Shown: positions 26,189 through 33,337 of the stretch, one piece after another
Position numbering within the stretch: the first letter of the stretch is position 1
How the letters are laid out: the number at the start of each line of letters is the position of its first letter
From: Paradesulfitobacterium ferrireducens
GTDB lineage: Bacteria > Bacillota > Desulfitobacteriia > Desulfitobacteriales > Desulfitobacteriaceae
DNA: 62,722 bases
Direction of reading: 5' to 3'
NCBI RefSeq assembly: GCF_017310645.1
Contig: NZ_JAFLRH010000021.1
Coordinates: 1-62,722, forward strand
Notes under the pieces: model-generated
Told to the model about the DNA's origin: nothing
The model's database searches: none
What the model saw: only the letters and a program-made list of their open reading frames with translations
Translations under genes and position numbers: made by a program

Positions 26189-26220
26189 CTCCTGACTCCT
26201 GAATTCTGACTACTGAATTC
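26189..26220. repeat. Heptamer tandem repeat locus
   Basis: Units ending in GAATTC of the CAGGAGT/CAGAATT family (plus strand CTCCTGACTCCTGAATTC and on) fill the gap between rsmD and the methyltransferase gene. Confidence 0.75.
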
Positions 26221-26260
26221 ATTATCCCGAAATAATAACCCTAGGGTCTATTATATCAGA

Positions 26261-26935
26261 TTATTTGACCCATTTCGCGATTAAAAATCCGGGGGCAAAT
26301 TTTTGCATCTGTTCATATTCGAAGGCTTCTTTCATACCTGCAACAGCCGGCGGGAAAAAGAGAGCTTTGCTTATCTCCGGATTGGCACCAACCTTCCAGC
26401 CTCGAATATCCGCTTCACTGTAAAAGTTGGCCTGGGCAAACACAGATTCCGGATTGGCTGCCGCTGCCTGCCGGTAAAGCTCGCTCCAGGGGCTGTCAGC
26501 CGCAATGATGCCAATTACCAGACACCCTCCCGGAAGCAGATGCGTAAATAAATCGGCTAAGACTTCTGCCGGCTTCGGAATGAACTCAAAGGCCGTCACG
26601 GACAGAATCCCGTGATACTTCCCCAGCTCAGGCAAAACCTGGCTGACATCTCCCTCAATCCAGTGCACATTGTATCCTGCTTTGTCGGCTTTATCTTTGG
26701 CAATAGCCAGCATTGGCGCTGAAACGTCGAGTCCCGTCACCGTATAACCCCGCTCGGCTAAGGTCAGGGTATAATTCCCGGTGCCGCACCCTACTTCAAG
26801 AATATTTGATCCGGAAGGAGTAAAAGCTTGATCAATTCCTGCCCGTTCAACCTGATCAACGGCTTGCCCTAACTCGCTTTCATACCATTCATCATAACTT
26901 AAAGCCGCTTTATCAAATAAAGAATCTTGACTCAC
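26261..26935 (-). CDS. Class I SAM-dependent methyltransferase
   Basis: A 224-residue Rossmann-fold methyltransferase. The SAM-binding motif ILEVGCGTGNYTLTLAERG is near residue 45, followed by VTGLDVSAPML, and motif II/III around WIEGDV and ILSVTAFEFI near 110. The acceptor is unknown; the family (methyltransferase domain 11) includes small-molecule and quinone methylases. GTG 26935 has AGGAGGAG ahead. It stands alone, divergent from gpr and separated from rsmD by repeats. Confidence 0.75.
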   Translation of the reverse strand: MSQDSLFDKAALSYDEWYESELGQAVDQVERAGIDQAFTPSGSNILEVGCGTGNYTLTLAERGYTVTGLDVSAPMLAIAKDKADKAGYNVHWIEGDVSQVLPELGKYHGILSVTAFEFIPKPAEVLADLFTHLLPGGCLVIGIIAADSPWSELYRQAAAANPESVFAQANFYSEADIRGWKVGANPEISKALFFPPAVAGMKEAFEYEQMQKFAPGFLIAKWVK

Positions 26936-27011
26936 GTATTTCTCCTCCTCAAAGCACTTTTACCCAGTATATCACAAAAAAACCATTTCGGTCGAAATCC
27001 TGTATTTCATT

Positions 27012-27041
27012 GCATATCTTTGTAAAAGTCGTTTCATACTA
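27012..27041 (+). promoter_or_regulatory. Sigma-G-type promoter of gpr
   Basis: GCATA (27012-27016) and CATACTA (27035-27041) are 18 bases apart, an exact fit to the forespore sigma-G pattern known from Bacillus. gpr is a classical forespore gene, so the context agrees. Confidence 0.7.
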
Positions 27042-27105
27042 AACGAGCAGGCAATTTTTAATGTGCCTTTCCCCCATCCAGTTCTTCCTTATGTTTCTCC
27101 TCTTT

Positions 27106-27137
27106 GGTCACTGGTCCGCGGGCCGGTGGCCTTTTTT
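27106..27137 (+). terminator. Intrinsic terminator inside the gpr leader
   Basis: GGTCACTGGTC (27106-27116) pairs with GGCCGGTGGCC (27121-27131) over a 4-nt loop, using four G-U pairs that work only on the plus strand, and TTTTTT follows. It lies between the sigma-G-type promoter and the gpr ribosome site, with no room for another promoter behind it, so it may attenuate gpr. Confidence 0.65.
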
Positions 27138-27162
27138 CCAGCAAAGGAGGGAATGATAAAAT

Positions 27163-28149
27163 ATGAAAAAATCGGATTTTTACCGAGACTTTCATGTCAA
27201 TTTAGACTTAGTGGTTGAAGCCCATGAGATTTTACGCGGGGAACTCGGGGAAGAAATTCCCGGCGTCCGGATGGACGAGGAACATTTTGAGCATGCCGTC
27301 GTCACCTCTATCACCATTGAAACCGAAGAAGGGGTCAAAGAAATGGGGCGCCCCCGCGGTCAGTACATAACAATTGACGCCCCTGAAATCCGCCAGAACA
27401 ATTTTTCAGTTCATGAAGAGATCACAGAAATTCTGGCCAAGAAGCTCATAGATTTAATGAAGCTAAGCGAAGACGCCAATATTTTGCTCGTAGGCCTTGG
27501 AAACTGGAACGCCACCCCGGATGCCCTCGGACCCGAGGTCGTGGATAAAAGTCTGGTCACAAGGCACCTCTTTAAGTATTCCCCGGAAGAATTAAAGGGT
27601 AAACTGCGCAAAGTCAGTGCCATTGCCCCCGGAGTTCTGGGCTTAACCGGAATTGAAACCGCAGAAATCATCAAAGGGCTGGTAGAGCACGTCAAACCGG
27701 ATCTGGTGATTGCCATTGATTCTCTGGCCGCAGGTTCACTGGAGCGCATCGGCACCAGCATCCAATTGGCCGATACAGGGATTCACCCCGGGTCAGGTGT
27801 CGGCAACCGCCGCCTTGGAATCAACGAAGAATCCATTGGCTGCAAGGTTGTAGCCATCGGAATCCCAACGGTGGTTAATGCTGCAGTCATCGCCAGCAAC
27901 ACCCTCGAAGCTTTGATGGAACAGCTTAAAACCAGTCCGACTCTGTATAAGCTGTATAAAGGACTTAACCCTCAGGCCGTGCATCATATCATGAATGAGG
28001 TTCTCTCGCCCTACAATGAAAACTTAATGGTGACCCCGAAAGAAATTGATACCTTAATTCAAACAACCGCCCGCATTATTGCAGGAGCCTTGGGCATCTG
28101 CCTGCATCCGGGAATCAGCCGGGAAGAGTATGAGCGGTATCTGCAATAG
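27163..28149 (+). CDS. gpr: Germination protease (spore protease)
   Basis: A 328-residue GPR-family (peptidase A25) enzyme that degrades small acid-soluble spore proteins at germination. Family segments are VRMDEEHFEHAVVTSITIE near residue 36, the propeptide region with NFSVHEE near 85, VVGLGNWNATPDALGP-like sequence near 108 and SLAAGSLERIGTSIQLADTG near 187. The ATG at 27163 follows AAAGGAGGG by 11 bases. It is made as a zymogen in known cases. A sigma-G-like promoter and a leader terminator precede it. Confidence 0.95.
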   Translation: MKKSDFYRDFHVNLDLVVEAHEILRGELGEEIPGVRMDEEHFEHAVVTSITIETEEGVKEMGRPRGQYITIDAPEIRQNNFSVHEEITEILAKKLIDLMKLSEDANILLVGLGNWNATPDALGPEVVDKSLVTRHLFKYSPEELKGKLRKVSAIAPGVLGLTGIETAEIIKGLVEHVKPDLVIAIDSLAAGSLERIGTSIQLADTGIHPGSGVGNRRLGINEESIGCKVVAIGIPTVVNAAVIASNTLEALMEQLKTSPTLYKLYKGLNPQAVHHIMNEVLSPYNENLMVTPKEIDTLIQTTARIIAGALGICLHPGISREEYERYLQ

Positions 28150-28155
28150 CAAGAG

Positions 28156-28190
28156 CAGGAGACAGGAGACAGGAGTCAGAAGTCAGAATT
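28156..28190 (+). repeat. Heptamer tandem repeat locus
   Basis: Units CAGGAGA, CAGGAGA, CAGGAGT, CAGAAGT and CAGAATT follow directly. It forms the left flank of structured element copy 2. Confidence 0.8.
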
Positions 28191-28217
28191 CCATGCTGAT
28201 ACGCAGCACCACTGATG
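28191..28217 (-). repeat. 27-bp hairpin repeat, copy 1 of 2
   Basis: The reverse complement of this stretch matches 33338-33364 at 23 of 27 positions. A small hairpin (TGCTG paired with CAGCA) is kept although its bases differ from the other copy (TGCCGC with GCGGCA). Confidence 0.7.
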
Positions 28218-28219
28218 AA

Positions 28220-28407
28220 TGTAACAGGCAAGCTACCTTGCGGAGCGAACCGTAGAGCAGAGGAGCGTCGTGAGCGCAGTCGACGAAGCGTGAAGCCGCG
28301 CCACGGTTCACTCCAGGTATTACCAAAGGTTTGGCGCGGTAGCGAGTCGACAAGCGAGCAGCTCCGGCGCGTGGTGAGCGGGCAAGGTAGCTTGCCGGCA
28401 TGTTACA
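28220..28407 (+). repeat. Structured dispersed element, copy 2 of 3 (putative non-coding RNA)
   Basis: The terminal stem is long: TGTAACA (28220-28226) with TGTTACA (28401-28407), and GGCAAGCTACCTTGC (28228-28242) perfectly with its complement at 28381-28395. Inner pairs are GAACCGT (28247-28253)/ACGGTTC (28303-28309), GGAGC (28262-28266)/GCTCC (28361-28365), GTCGAC (28279-28284)/GTCGAC (28346-28351) and CCGCGCCA (28296-28303)/TGGCGCGG (28332-28339). The first pair crosses the others, which means a pseudoknot. It is flanked on both sides by heptamer repeats and has no protein gene. Confidence 0.8.
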
Positions 28408-28410
28408 GGG

Positions 28411-28443
28411 CAGAAGTCAGAAGTCAGAAGTCAGAACTCAGAA
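28411..28443 (+). repeat. Heptamer tandem repeat locus
   Basis: CAGAAGT occurs three times in a row, then CAGAACT and CAGAATA, a clear 7-bp period. It forms the right flank of structured element copy 2. Confidence 0.85.
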
Positions 28444-28540
28444 TAAGCATACACTATTCTTTGGCCTGTTCTCTTGAATACAGGCCTATCCATCAGGTAG
28501 TATTAGCTTGGGATATAAATAATAGCATTAGGTTAAAAGC

Positions 28541-28590
28541 AATGGCGCTTGAGACCGCTCTTTCAGAGCGTCTCGGAAGCGCCATTTTTT
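28541..28590 (+). terminator. Intrinsic terminator ahead of the PEP-synthase remnant
   Basis: AATGGCGCTT (28541-28550) pairs with AAGCGCCATT (28577-28586); inside, GAGAC and GCTCT pair with AGAGC and GTCTC. TTTTTT ends at 28590. The 20-bp hairpin lies 90 bases before the start at 28681 and points to a leader-attenuated gene. No plus-strand gene lies just upstream that it could serve. Confidence 0.7.
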
Positions 28591-28680
28591 ATTGCTTACA
28601 GGAACCGCCATTTCTCGTTGCATTTAAGCACTGCAAATACTTCAGAGACCAAAACGCATTGTCGGAAAGGAGTGCAGCTG

Positions 28681-28953
28681 ATGGAACACCCCGAACGGGT
28701 AAGCACCGGCTTGGAAGCGCTCGATGAAGTAATCCAATATTTGCGCATGGGCGACAATGTCGTATTTCAAGTCAGAGAGATTGAGAGCTATCGCCGTTTT
28801 GTCTCTTTTTCGGAGATCAATCAGGTATCCATCTTGGGAGAGCTAGGCTACACCCAAAGCGGGTACATCCCGAAAGTATCCTTCGGAACCCATTTTTTTC
28901 AGGACCATGATAAAACCCAGCCGCTTAAAATTCATCACAGACATCACTACTAG
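28681..28953 (+). pseudogene. Internally deleted PEP/pyruvate-binding (PEP synthase-like) protein remnant
   Basis: A 90-codon frame with a good ribosome site (AAAGGAG, 8 bases ahead). Residues 6-39 (STGLEALDEVIQYL, then MGDNVVFQVREIESYRRFV) match the N-terminus of PEP/pyruvate-binding PEP synthase-like proteins. Residues 41-70 (SEINQVSILGELGYTQSGYI, then SFGTHFFQD) match a segment that lies hundreds of residues later, near their C-terminus. The middle has been lost, and the end (HDKTQPLKIHHRHHY) is out of register. I read it as a decayed gene rather than a small protein. The upstream terminator suggests it was once regulated by attenuation. Confidence 0.6.
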
Positions 28954-28994
28954 GGATATCTGGTGCTTTTTAACTCCCTCCTGACTCCTCGTAC

Positions 28995-29567
28995 TTACTC
29001 ATACTTCTTAATAATCTCTTCCGCCACTTGAATTTGCGGAAGCCGCAAGTCCATTGCCCTCTTTTGTATGAGCCGAGCGGCTTGAGGTTCGCTCATACTT
29101 AACTTTTCCACCAGCGTCCACTTGGCCTGCTCAATCACCTTGCGTTCATCCATTCGCTTTTTCAAACTATCCCGCTCACTTCTCAGCTGGGTTAAAGAAT
29201 TGCGTACGGACAGGGCAAACCGCACCGTTTGCAGCAAAGTGAGGCGGTTGATGGGTTTGGGCAAAATCAAGGCACCCGTTTTTTCCAAGCTCGCCTGCAT
29301 ATCAAACAGATGCTCAGGCCGGGCGATGACAACGATTCCGGCCGAAGTTCTTTCATGGGCATCAAAAACCAGGTCTATTCCTTGCTCATCCGGAAGCGGG
29401 GTGCTGATAATCAGCAAATCCGGCTGCATATTTATAAACTGCCTGCGCGCTTCATTGGCTGAATGAGCGCAGTACACCGGATAAAATCCTTCTTTGACCA
29501 GCATCGATTCCATACTGCCGGCACTCTCTGGTTTACCACTGACAATGAGAACACTCCCTGCGCTCAT
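28995..29567 (-). CDS. ANTAR-domain antiterminator with degenerate receiver (NitR-like)
   Basis: A 190-residue protein with an N-terminal receiver-like domain (about 1-120), a coiled-coil linker (about 120-140) and an ANTAR RNA-binding domain (about 141-188: ERKVIEQAKWTLVEKLSMSE and AARLIQKRAMDLRLP). The receiver lacks its key residues: SG (10-11) replaces the acidic pair, S55 replaces the phospho-acceptor aspartate, and A82 replaces Thr/Ser; only K104 remains. ANTAR proteins prevent termination by binding paired hexaloop hairpins. It lies 31 bases behind glnA, the position of the NitR regulator described in Clostridium saccharobutylicum. Matching hairpins are present in the glnA and gltB leaders. 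Control by phosphorylation is unlikely; a protein or ligand signal is an inference. Confidence 0.88.
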   Translation of the reverse strand: MSAGSVLIVSGKPESAGSMESMLVKEGFYPVYCAHSANEARRQFINMQPDLLIISTPLPDEQGIDLVFDAHERTSAGIVVIARPEHLFDMQASLEKTGALILPKPINRLTLLQTVRFALSVRNSLTQLRSERDSLKKRMDERKVIEQAKWTLVEKLSMSEPQAARLIQKRAMDLRLPQIQVAEEIIKKYE

Positions 29568-29598
29568 TTAATCACCCCTTCGTGCAGGGAATACGGCT

Positions 29599-30927
29599 CT
29601 AAAAAGATTTGAGATAGCGGTCAATTTCCCAGGAGTGAATCGAGTTGTCGTACTCCTCCCATTCCAAGGCCTTGGCTGCGGTGTATTTGCTGAAAATATG
29701 TTCTCCCAAGGTCGTTCGAATTAGTGAATCTTTCTTCATTTCTTCCAGGGCAGCTAAAAGATTAGAGGGCAGCCGCTCTAGTTTTAGCTGTGCTTGTTGC
29801 TCAGGAGTTAAACTATAGATATTTTCATTAACAGGGGGAGCTAATTTCAGTTCATTCCGGATTCCGTCAAGCCCCGCTTCCAAGACTAAGGCTAAGGTCA
29901 AATATGGATTACAGGCCGGGTCCGGGCTTCTGAGTTCCAGTCTCGTTCCCTCGCCCCGGGGAGCCGGAACACGCAGCAAGGGACTCCGGTTCATATGTGA
30001 CCAGGCAATATGGACGGGCGCTTCAAAGCCGGGTCTCAAGCGTTTATAGGAATTCACAAGCGGATTGGCGACTGCGGTAATTCCTTTGACATGATTTAAG
30101 AGTCCGGCTGCAAAATGCTTGGCCGTCTTTGAGATATCTCCGGGGTCCTCTTGACTCATAAAAACGTTATGCCCCCCTCGAGCTAACGACATATTGATAT
30201 GCATCCCGGAGCCATTGACATGCGGCAGGGGTTTGGGCATGAAGGTGGCATGAAGGCCGTTGCGCTGGGCTATGATTTTTACGACCATTTTGAAGGTCAT
30301 GATATTATCGGCTGCCGTCAGTGCATCCGTGTATCTAAAATCAATTTCGTGTTGTCCGGCAGCTGATTCGTGATGCGAGGTCTCTATTTCAAATCCCATC
30401 TCTTCTAAGACCATACAAATCTCCCGGCGGGCATTTTCCCCCTGATCAAAAGGGGCTAAATCACAGTAACTGGCGGTATCATGAGAACTGGTCGTGGGCT
30501 GCCCCTGGTTATCGGTATGGAACAGAAAGAATTCACATTCCGGCCCCACCTGAAAGGTATAGCCCAGTTCGTAAGTCTTGCGCAATATCCGCTTCAAAAC
30601 ATAGCGAGGATCTCCCTCAAACTGGGACCCGTCATGGTTTTTAATATCACAAATAATTCGCGCCACCTTCCCTTGTTGGGGTCTCCAAGGAATCACCGAG
30701 AAGGTAGCAGGGTCAGGGAAGAGAAACATATCGGAAGCCTCTACCCCCGTAAACCCTGCCACCGCAAAACCGTCAAACATCACTCCGTTTTCGAAGGCAT
30801 GACGAAGCTGGTTATTCGTGATGGCAATGTTTTTCATGCGCCCGAAAATATCCGTAAACTGCAGGCGAATGAACCGGACATCGTTATCTTCCACATACTT
30901 AAGACAATCTTCCTTGGTAAATTGCAT
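29599..30927 (-). CDS. glnA: Glutamine synthetase, type I
   Basis: A 442-residue GSI-alpha enzyme that assimilates ammonia into glutamine. It has VRFIRLQFTDIFGRMKNI near residue 17, the metal ligand region GPECEFFLF near 128, HHESAAGQHEIDFRY near 185, MPKPLPHVNGSGMHINMS near 228 and NPYLTLALVLEAGLDG near 340. The adenylylation loop of GSI-beta is absent, as in Firmicutes. ATG 30927 follows AAAGGAG. A sigma-A promoter (31060-31088), an ANTAR hairpin pair and a terminator precede it, and the ANTAR gene follows. Confidence 0.96.
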   Translation of the reverse strand: MQFTKEDCLKYVEDNDVRFIRLQFTDIFGRMKNIAITNNQLRHAFENGVMFDGFAVAGFTGVEASDMFLFPDPATFSVIPWRPQQGKVARIICDIKNHDGSQFEGDPRYVLKRILRKTYELGYTFQVGPECEFFLFHTDNQGQPTTSSHDTASYCDLAPFDQGENARREICMVLEEMGFEIETSHHESAAGQHEIDFRYTDALTAADNIMTFKMVVKIIAQRNGLHATFMPKPLPHVNGSGMHINMSLARGGHNVFMSQEDPGDISKTAKHFAAGLLNHVKGITAVANPLVNSYKRLRPGFEAPVHIAWSHMNRSPLLRVPAPRGEGTRLELRSPDPACNPYLTLALVLEAGLDGIRNELKLAPPVNENIYSLTPEQQAQLKLERLPSNLLAALEEMKKDSLIRTTLGEHIFSKYTAAKALEWEEYDNSIHSWEIDRYLKSF

Positions 30928-30953
30928 ATGAGTACTCCTTTCTTCAATATAAT

Positions 30954-31004
30954 AAAAGACGTACTAAGACCACTACTTAGGGTCATTAGAACGCCTTTGT
31001 TCTA
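30954..31004 (-). promoter_or_regulatory. ANTAR antitermination leader of glnA
   Basis: On the minus strand hairpin 1 is TAGAAC (31004-30999), hexaloop AAAGGC, GTTCTA (30992-30987). Hairpin 2 is CTAAG (30980-30976), loop TAGTGGT, CTTAG (30968-30964). The A at loop position 1 and G at position 4 fit the ANTAR target rule in hairpin 1; hairpin 2 fits if its first T is bulged. Extension of hairpin 2 by GAC (30984-30982) with GTC (30960-30958), then TTTTATT, makes a weak terminator. Confidence 0.7.
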
Positions 31005-31059
31005 TACCTATCATACCAAACATTTTGATGCCTTAGGATAATGCCTCTTACTTATTGTA

Positions 31060-31088
31060 ATCATAACTCCGGAGGAAGTTTCTGTCAA
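31060..31088 (-). promoter_or_regulatory. Sigma-A promoter of glnA
   Basis: Minus-strand TTGACA (31088-31083) and TATGAT (31065-31060) are 17 bases apart. The resulting leader of about 125 bases contains the ANTAR hairpins. Confidence 0.75.
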
Positions 31089-31141
31089 TGTATACATGCC
31101 GGCGGAACCTTTCTCCTTTGCTTTGCATATCGTGTAAGAGA

Positions 31142-31184
31142 GACAAAGAGGTACTCTGCACGAGTACCTCTTTGTCATTTTTGA
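31142..31184 (+). terminator. Intrinsic terminator in the asnB leader
   Basis: GACAAAGAGGTACTC (31142-31156) pairs perfectly with GAGTACCTCTTTGTC (31162-31176) over a 5-nt loop and is followed by ATTTTTG. It ends about 20 bases before the asnB start. The U-tract is present only in the plus direction, so it can attenuate asnB. It does not carry ANTAR-type hexaloops. Confidence 0.75.
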
Positions 31185-31203
31185 GATGCGGGGTGTAAAG
31201 AAT

Positions 31204-33039
31204 ATGTGTTCGATTTCAGGCTTGCTGGATTTTAAGAAAAAGCTCACTCCAGATGATGTTAAGATCGTTGTTGCCATGGGCAAAGAGCTGGTACACCGGG
31301 GACCCGATCAAAGCGGAACCGCTTTCGGGGATTGGTTTGCCTTCCACCATAACCGGCTCGCAATCATTGATATTGAAAACGGAAGGCAGCCCATGTCCGC
31401 TATTTTCGGTGGTTTTGAGTATACCATTGTTTATAATGGCGAGCTTTACAATACCGAAGAGCTGCGCACCGAACTTCGTACTTATGGAGTAACATTTAAA
31501 ACCTATTGTGATACAGAGGTTGTTCTCTATGCTTACATTATCTGGGGAGAGGCTTGTTCTGAGAAACTCAATGGGATTTACGCCTTTGCCGTCTATGACG
31601 GCAAAAAAAAGCAAGCGTATCTCTCCCGAGACCGTTTTGGCATCAAACCCCTCTTCTATACTTTTGTTCAGGATACCCTTGTGTTCGCATCTGAAATCAA
31701 GGCACTCTTTAAGCACCCTAGAGTAAAGCATCAGCTTGATTACTATGGGTTATGGCAGCTTCTTTATCTGATGCCAGTAAAAGAGGAGGGTTCGGCGATT
31801 TTCAAAGATATCTATGAGCTCCCCCCTGCCGCCCATGCTTTTTTCAGTGAGGAAGGTTTGAAAATATCCAAGTATTGGGCTTTACAGGCATACTCGAATC
31901 CCAACAACGAACAAACCATCATTGAAACAACCCGTGGCTTGCTCGCAGATGCCATCGAAAGGCAGCTGGTCTCAGATGTTCCCCTCTGTACGTTCCTTTC
32001 CGGAGGTTTGGATTCTTCTGTCATCACTGCCGTCGCTGCACAGAAATACCGCCGTGAAGGCAAAACCCTTTCTACTTATTCCTTCGAGCATGAAGGAAAC
32101 CGGGAGCATTTCAGCCAGACCCTTTTCCAACCGCAAAGCGATGATGATTACGCCGTTTATCTGGCCCAACACCTCGGTACCGGCCACACCATCCTTACGG
32201 CCACCAGCGAAGAACTGGTCATGCTGCTGTCGGATTCGGTGAAGTATCGAGATTATCCGGGGATGGCCGATGTCGATTCTTCCCTTCTCTATTACTGCCG
32301 GGAAGTGAAGAAGCAACATACCGTTGCTTTATCCGGAGAATGTTCGGATGAAGTCTTCGGCGGCTACCCTTGGTTTTATCGACCCGAAATGCTAACCCGC
32401 GGCTTTTTCCCCTGGATTCACGAGCCTAATACCCGGATTCAATTATTCAGGCCTGAAATCGTCCGGCCTTCCGAGGGCTTGGAATATACGTCGGACATTT
32501 ATAACCGGAGTGTCAAGGCCTGCCCTCTTCTTCCCGGGGAGTCAGAGACCATGAAAAACTCCAGGATTGCCAGTTGGCTTTCCATCAACTACTTTATGAC
32601 TTCTTTGCTTGAACGCAAAGACAGAATGAGCATGGCCTCCGGACTCGAAGTCAGAGTTCCCTTTGCCGATCACCGCCTGGTTGAATATGTCTTTAACGTC
32701 CCCTGGGAAATCAAGTTCAAAAACGGAGTGGAAAAATCCCTGCTGCGCGCAGCCATGAAAGATTATCTTCCCGAAACGATCCTGCAGCGCAAGAAAAGTC
32801 CTTATCCGAAAACTCATAATCCCCGGTATGAAGAGCTGGTGCTCAAGCTCTTGCAGCAGCGCCTTGCCTCGGGAAACAGCCCGCTCTCTGAACTTTTGCA
32901 GAATAATGTCCTGGATCGCCTCATGAGTCACGGGAACAAGACCTGGTTCGGCCAGCTAATGGGAACCCCGCAGTTAATTGCCTGGCTCGTTCAGCTTGAT
33001 TATTGGTTTGATGAGTACAAAGTAAATCTGGAGCTGTAA
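31204..33039 (+). CDS. asnB: Asparagine synthase (glutamine-hydrolysing)
   Basis: A 611-residue enzyme making asparagine from aspartate, ATP and glutamine. ATG 31204 places the catalytic cysteine at position 2 (MCSISGLLDF), as class II amidotransferases need; an in-frame ATG at 31186 would not. The glutaminase domain (1-about 190) has RGPD and the HNRLAIID segment; the synthetase domain has the pyrophosphate loop FLSGGLDSS near 255. It belongs with glnA and gltBD by substrate (glutamine). It is read divergently from glnA, and its leader has its own terminator. Confidence 0.94.
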   Translation: MCSISGLLDFKKKLTPDDVKIVVAMGKELVHRGPDQSGTAFGDWFAFHHNRLAIIDIENGRQPMSAIFGGFEYTIVYNGELYNTEELRTELRTYGVTFKTYCDTEVVLYAYIIWGEACSEKLNGIYAFAVYDGKKKQAYLSRDRFGIKPLFYTFVQDTLVFASEIKALFKHPRVKHQLDYYGLWQLLYLMPVKEEGSAIFKDIYELPPAAHAFFSEEGLKISKYWALQAYSNPNNEQTIIETTRGLLADAIERQLVSDVPLCTFLSGGLDSSVITAVAAQKYRREGKTLSTYSFEHEGNREHFSQTLFQPQSDDDYAVYLAQHLGTGHTILTATSEELVMLLSDSVKYRDYPGMADVDSSLLYYCREVKKQHTVALSGECSDEVFGGYPWFYRPEMLTRGFFPWIHEPNTRIQLFRPEIVRPSEGLEYTSDIYNRSVKACPLLPGESETMKNSRIASWLSINYFMTSLLERKDRMSMASGLEVRVPFADHRLVEYVFNVPWEIKFKNGVEKSLLRAAMKDYLPETILQRKKSPYPKTHNPRYEELVLKLLQQRLASGNSPLSELLQNNVLDRLMSHGNKTWFGQLMGTPQLIAWLVQLDYWFDEYKVNLEL

Positions 33040-33047
33040 ATTTATGC

Positions 33048-33075
33048 TCAGGAGTCAGGAGTCAGTAGTCAGAAT
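33048..33075 (+). repeat. Heptamer tandem repeat locus
   Basis: Units CAGGAGT, CAGGAGT, CAGTAGT and CAGAATA lie just behind asnB and on the left side of structured element copy 3. Confidence 0.85.
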
Positions 33076-33147
33076 ATTTTCGGAGTACAGATCAAGGGTA
33101 TAAGACCCCGAAGAGATTTCAAGAAAATCCCTACTGAATTCTGCCCT

Positions 33148-33334
33148 GAAAATAGACGAGGGGCAATTACTTAGCGAACCGTAGAGCAGAGGAGCGTCGA
33201 GAGCGCAGTTGATTCAGCGTTAAGCAGCGTCACGGTTCACTTCAGGTATTACCCTAAGGTTTGGCGCTGTAGCTGAATCAACAAGCGAACAGCTCCGGCG
33301 CGTGGTGAGCGGGTAATGCACCTTGGCTATTTTC
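33148..33334 (+). repeat. Structured dispersed element, copy 3 of 3 (putative non-coding RNA)
   Basis: The terminal stem joins GAAAATAG (33148-33155) with CTATTTTC (33327-33334) and continues inward. Inner pairs are GAACCGT (33176-33182)/ACGGTTC (33232-33238), GGAGC (33191-33195)/GCTCC (33292-33296), GTTGATTCAGC (33208-33218)/GCTGAATCAAC (33272-33282) and CAGCGTCA (33225-33232)/TGGCGCTG (33262-33269). The last stem has a U-G pair that is valid only on the plus strand. It lies between asnB and gltD with no protein gene. Confidence 0.8.
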
Positions 33335-33337
33335 ATC

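Noticed and set aside
28411..28443. CRISPR-like direct repeats
   Set aside because: The unit is 7 bp and has no spacers; it is a short tandem repeat.
28463..28486. Riboswitch before the PEP-synthase remnant
   Set aside because: There is a GGCCTGT/ACAGGCC hairpin and a later terminator, but I could match no known aptamer core.
28215..28727. 170-residue plus-strand open frame
   Set aside because: It runs through structured element copy 2 and heptamer repeats, and its translation is arginine-rich without any family resemblance.
31089..31203. ANTAR target in the asnB leader
   Set aside because: No pair of short stems with A1/G4 hexaloops could be found on the plus strand.
5264..33334. IscB, IsrB or TnpB protein gene accompanying the structured elements
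   Set aside because: No RuvC- or HNH-like protein is encoded anywhere in the window; only ORF-less elements are seen.
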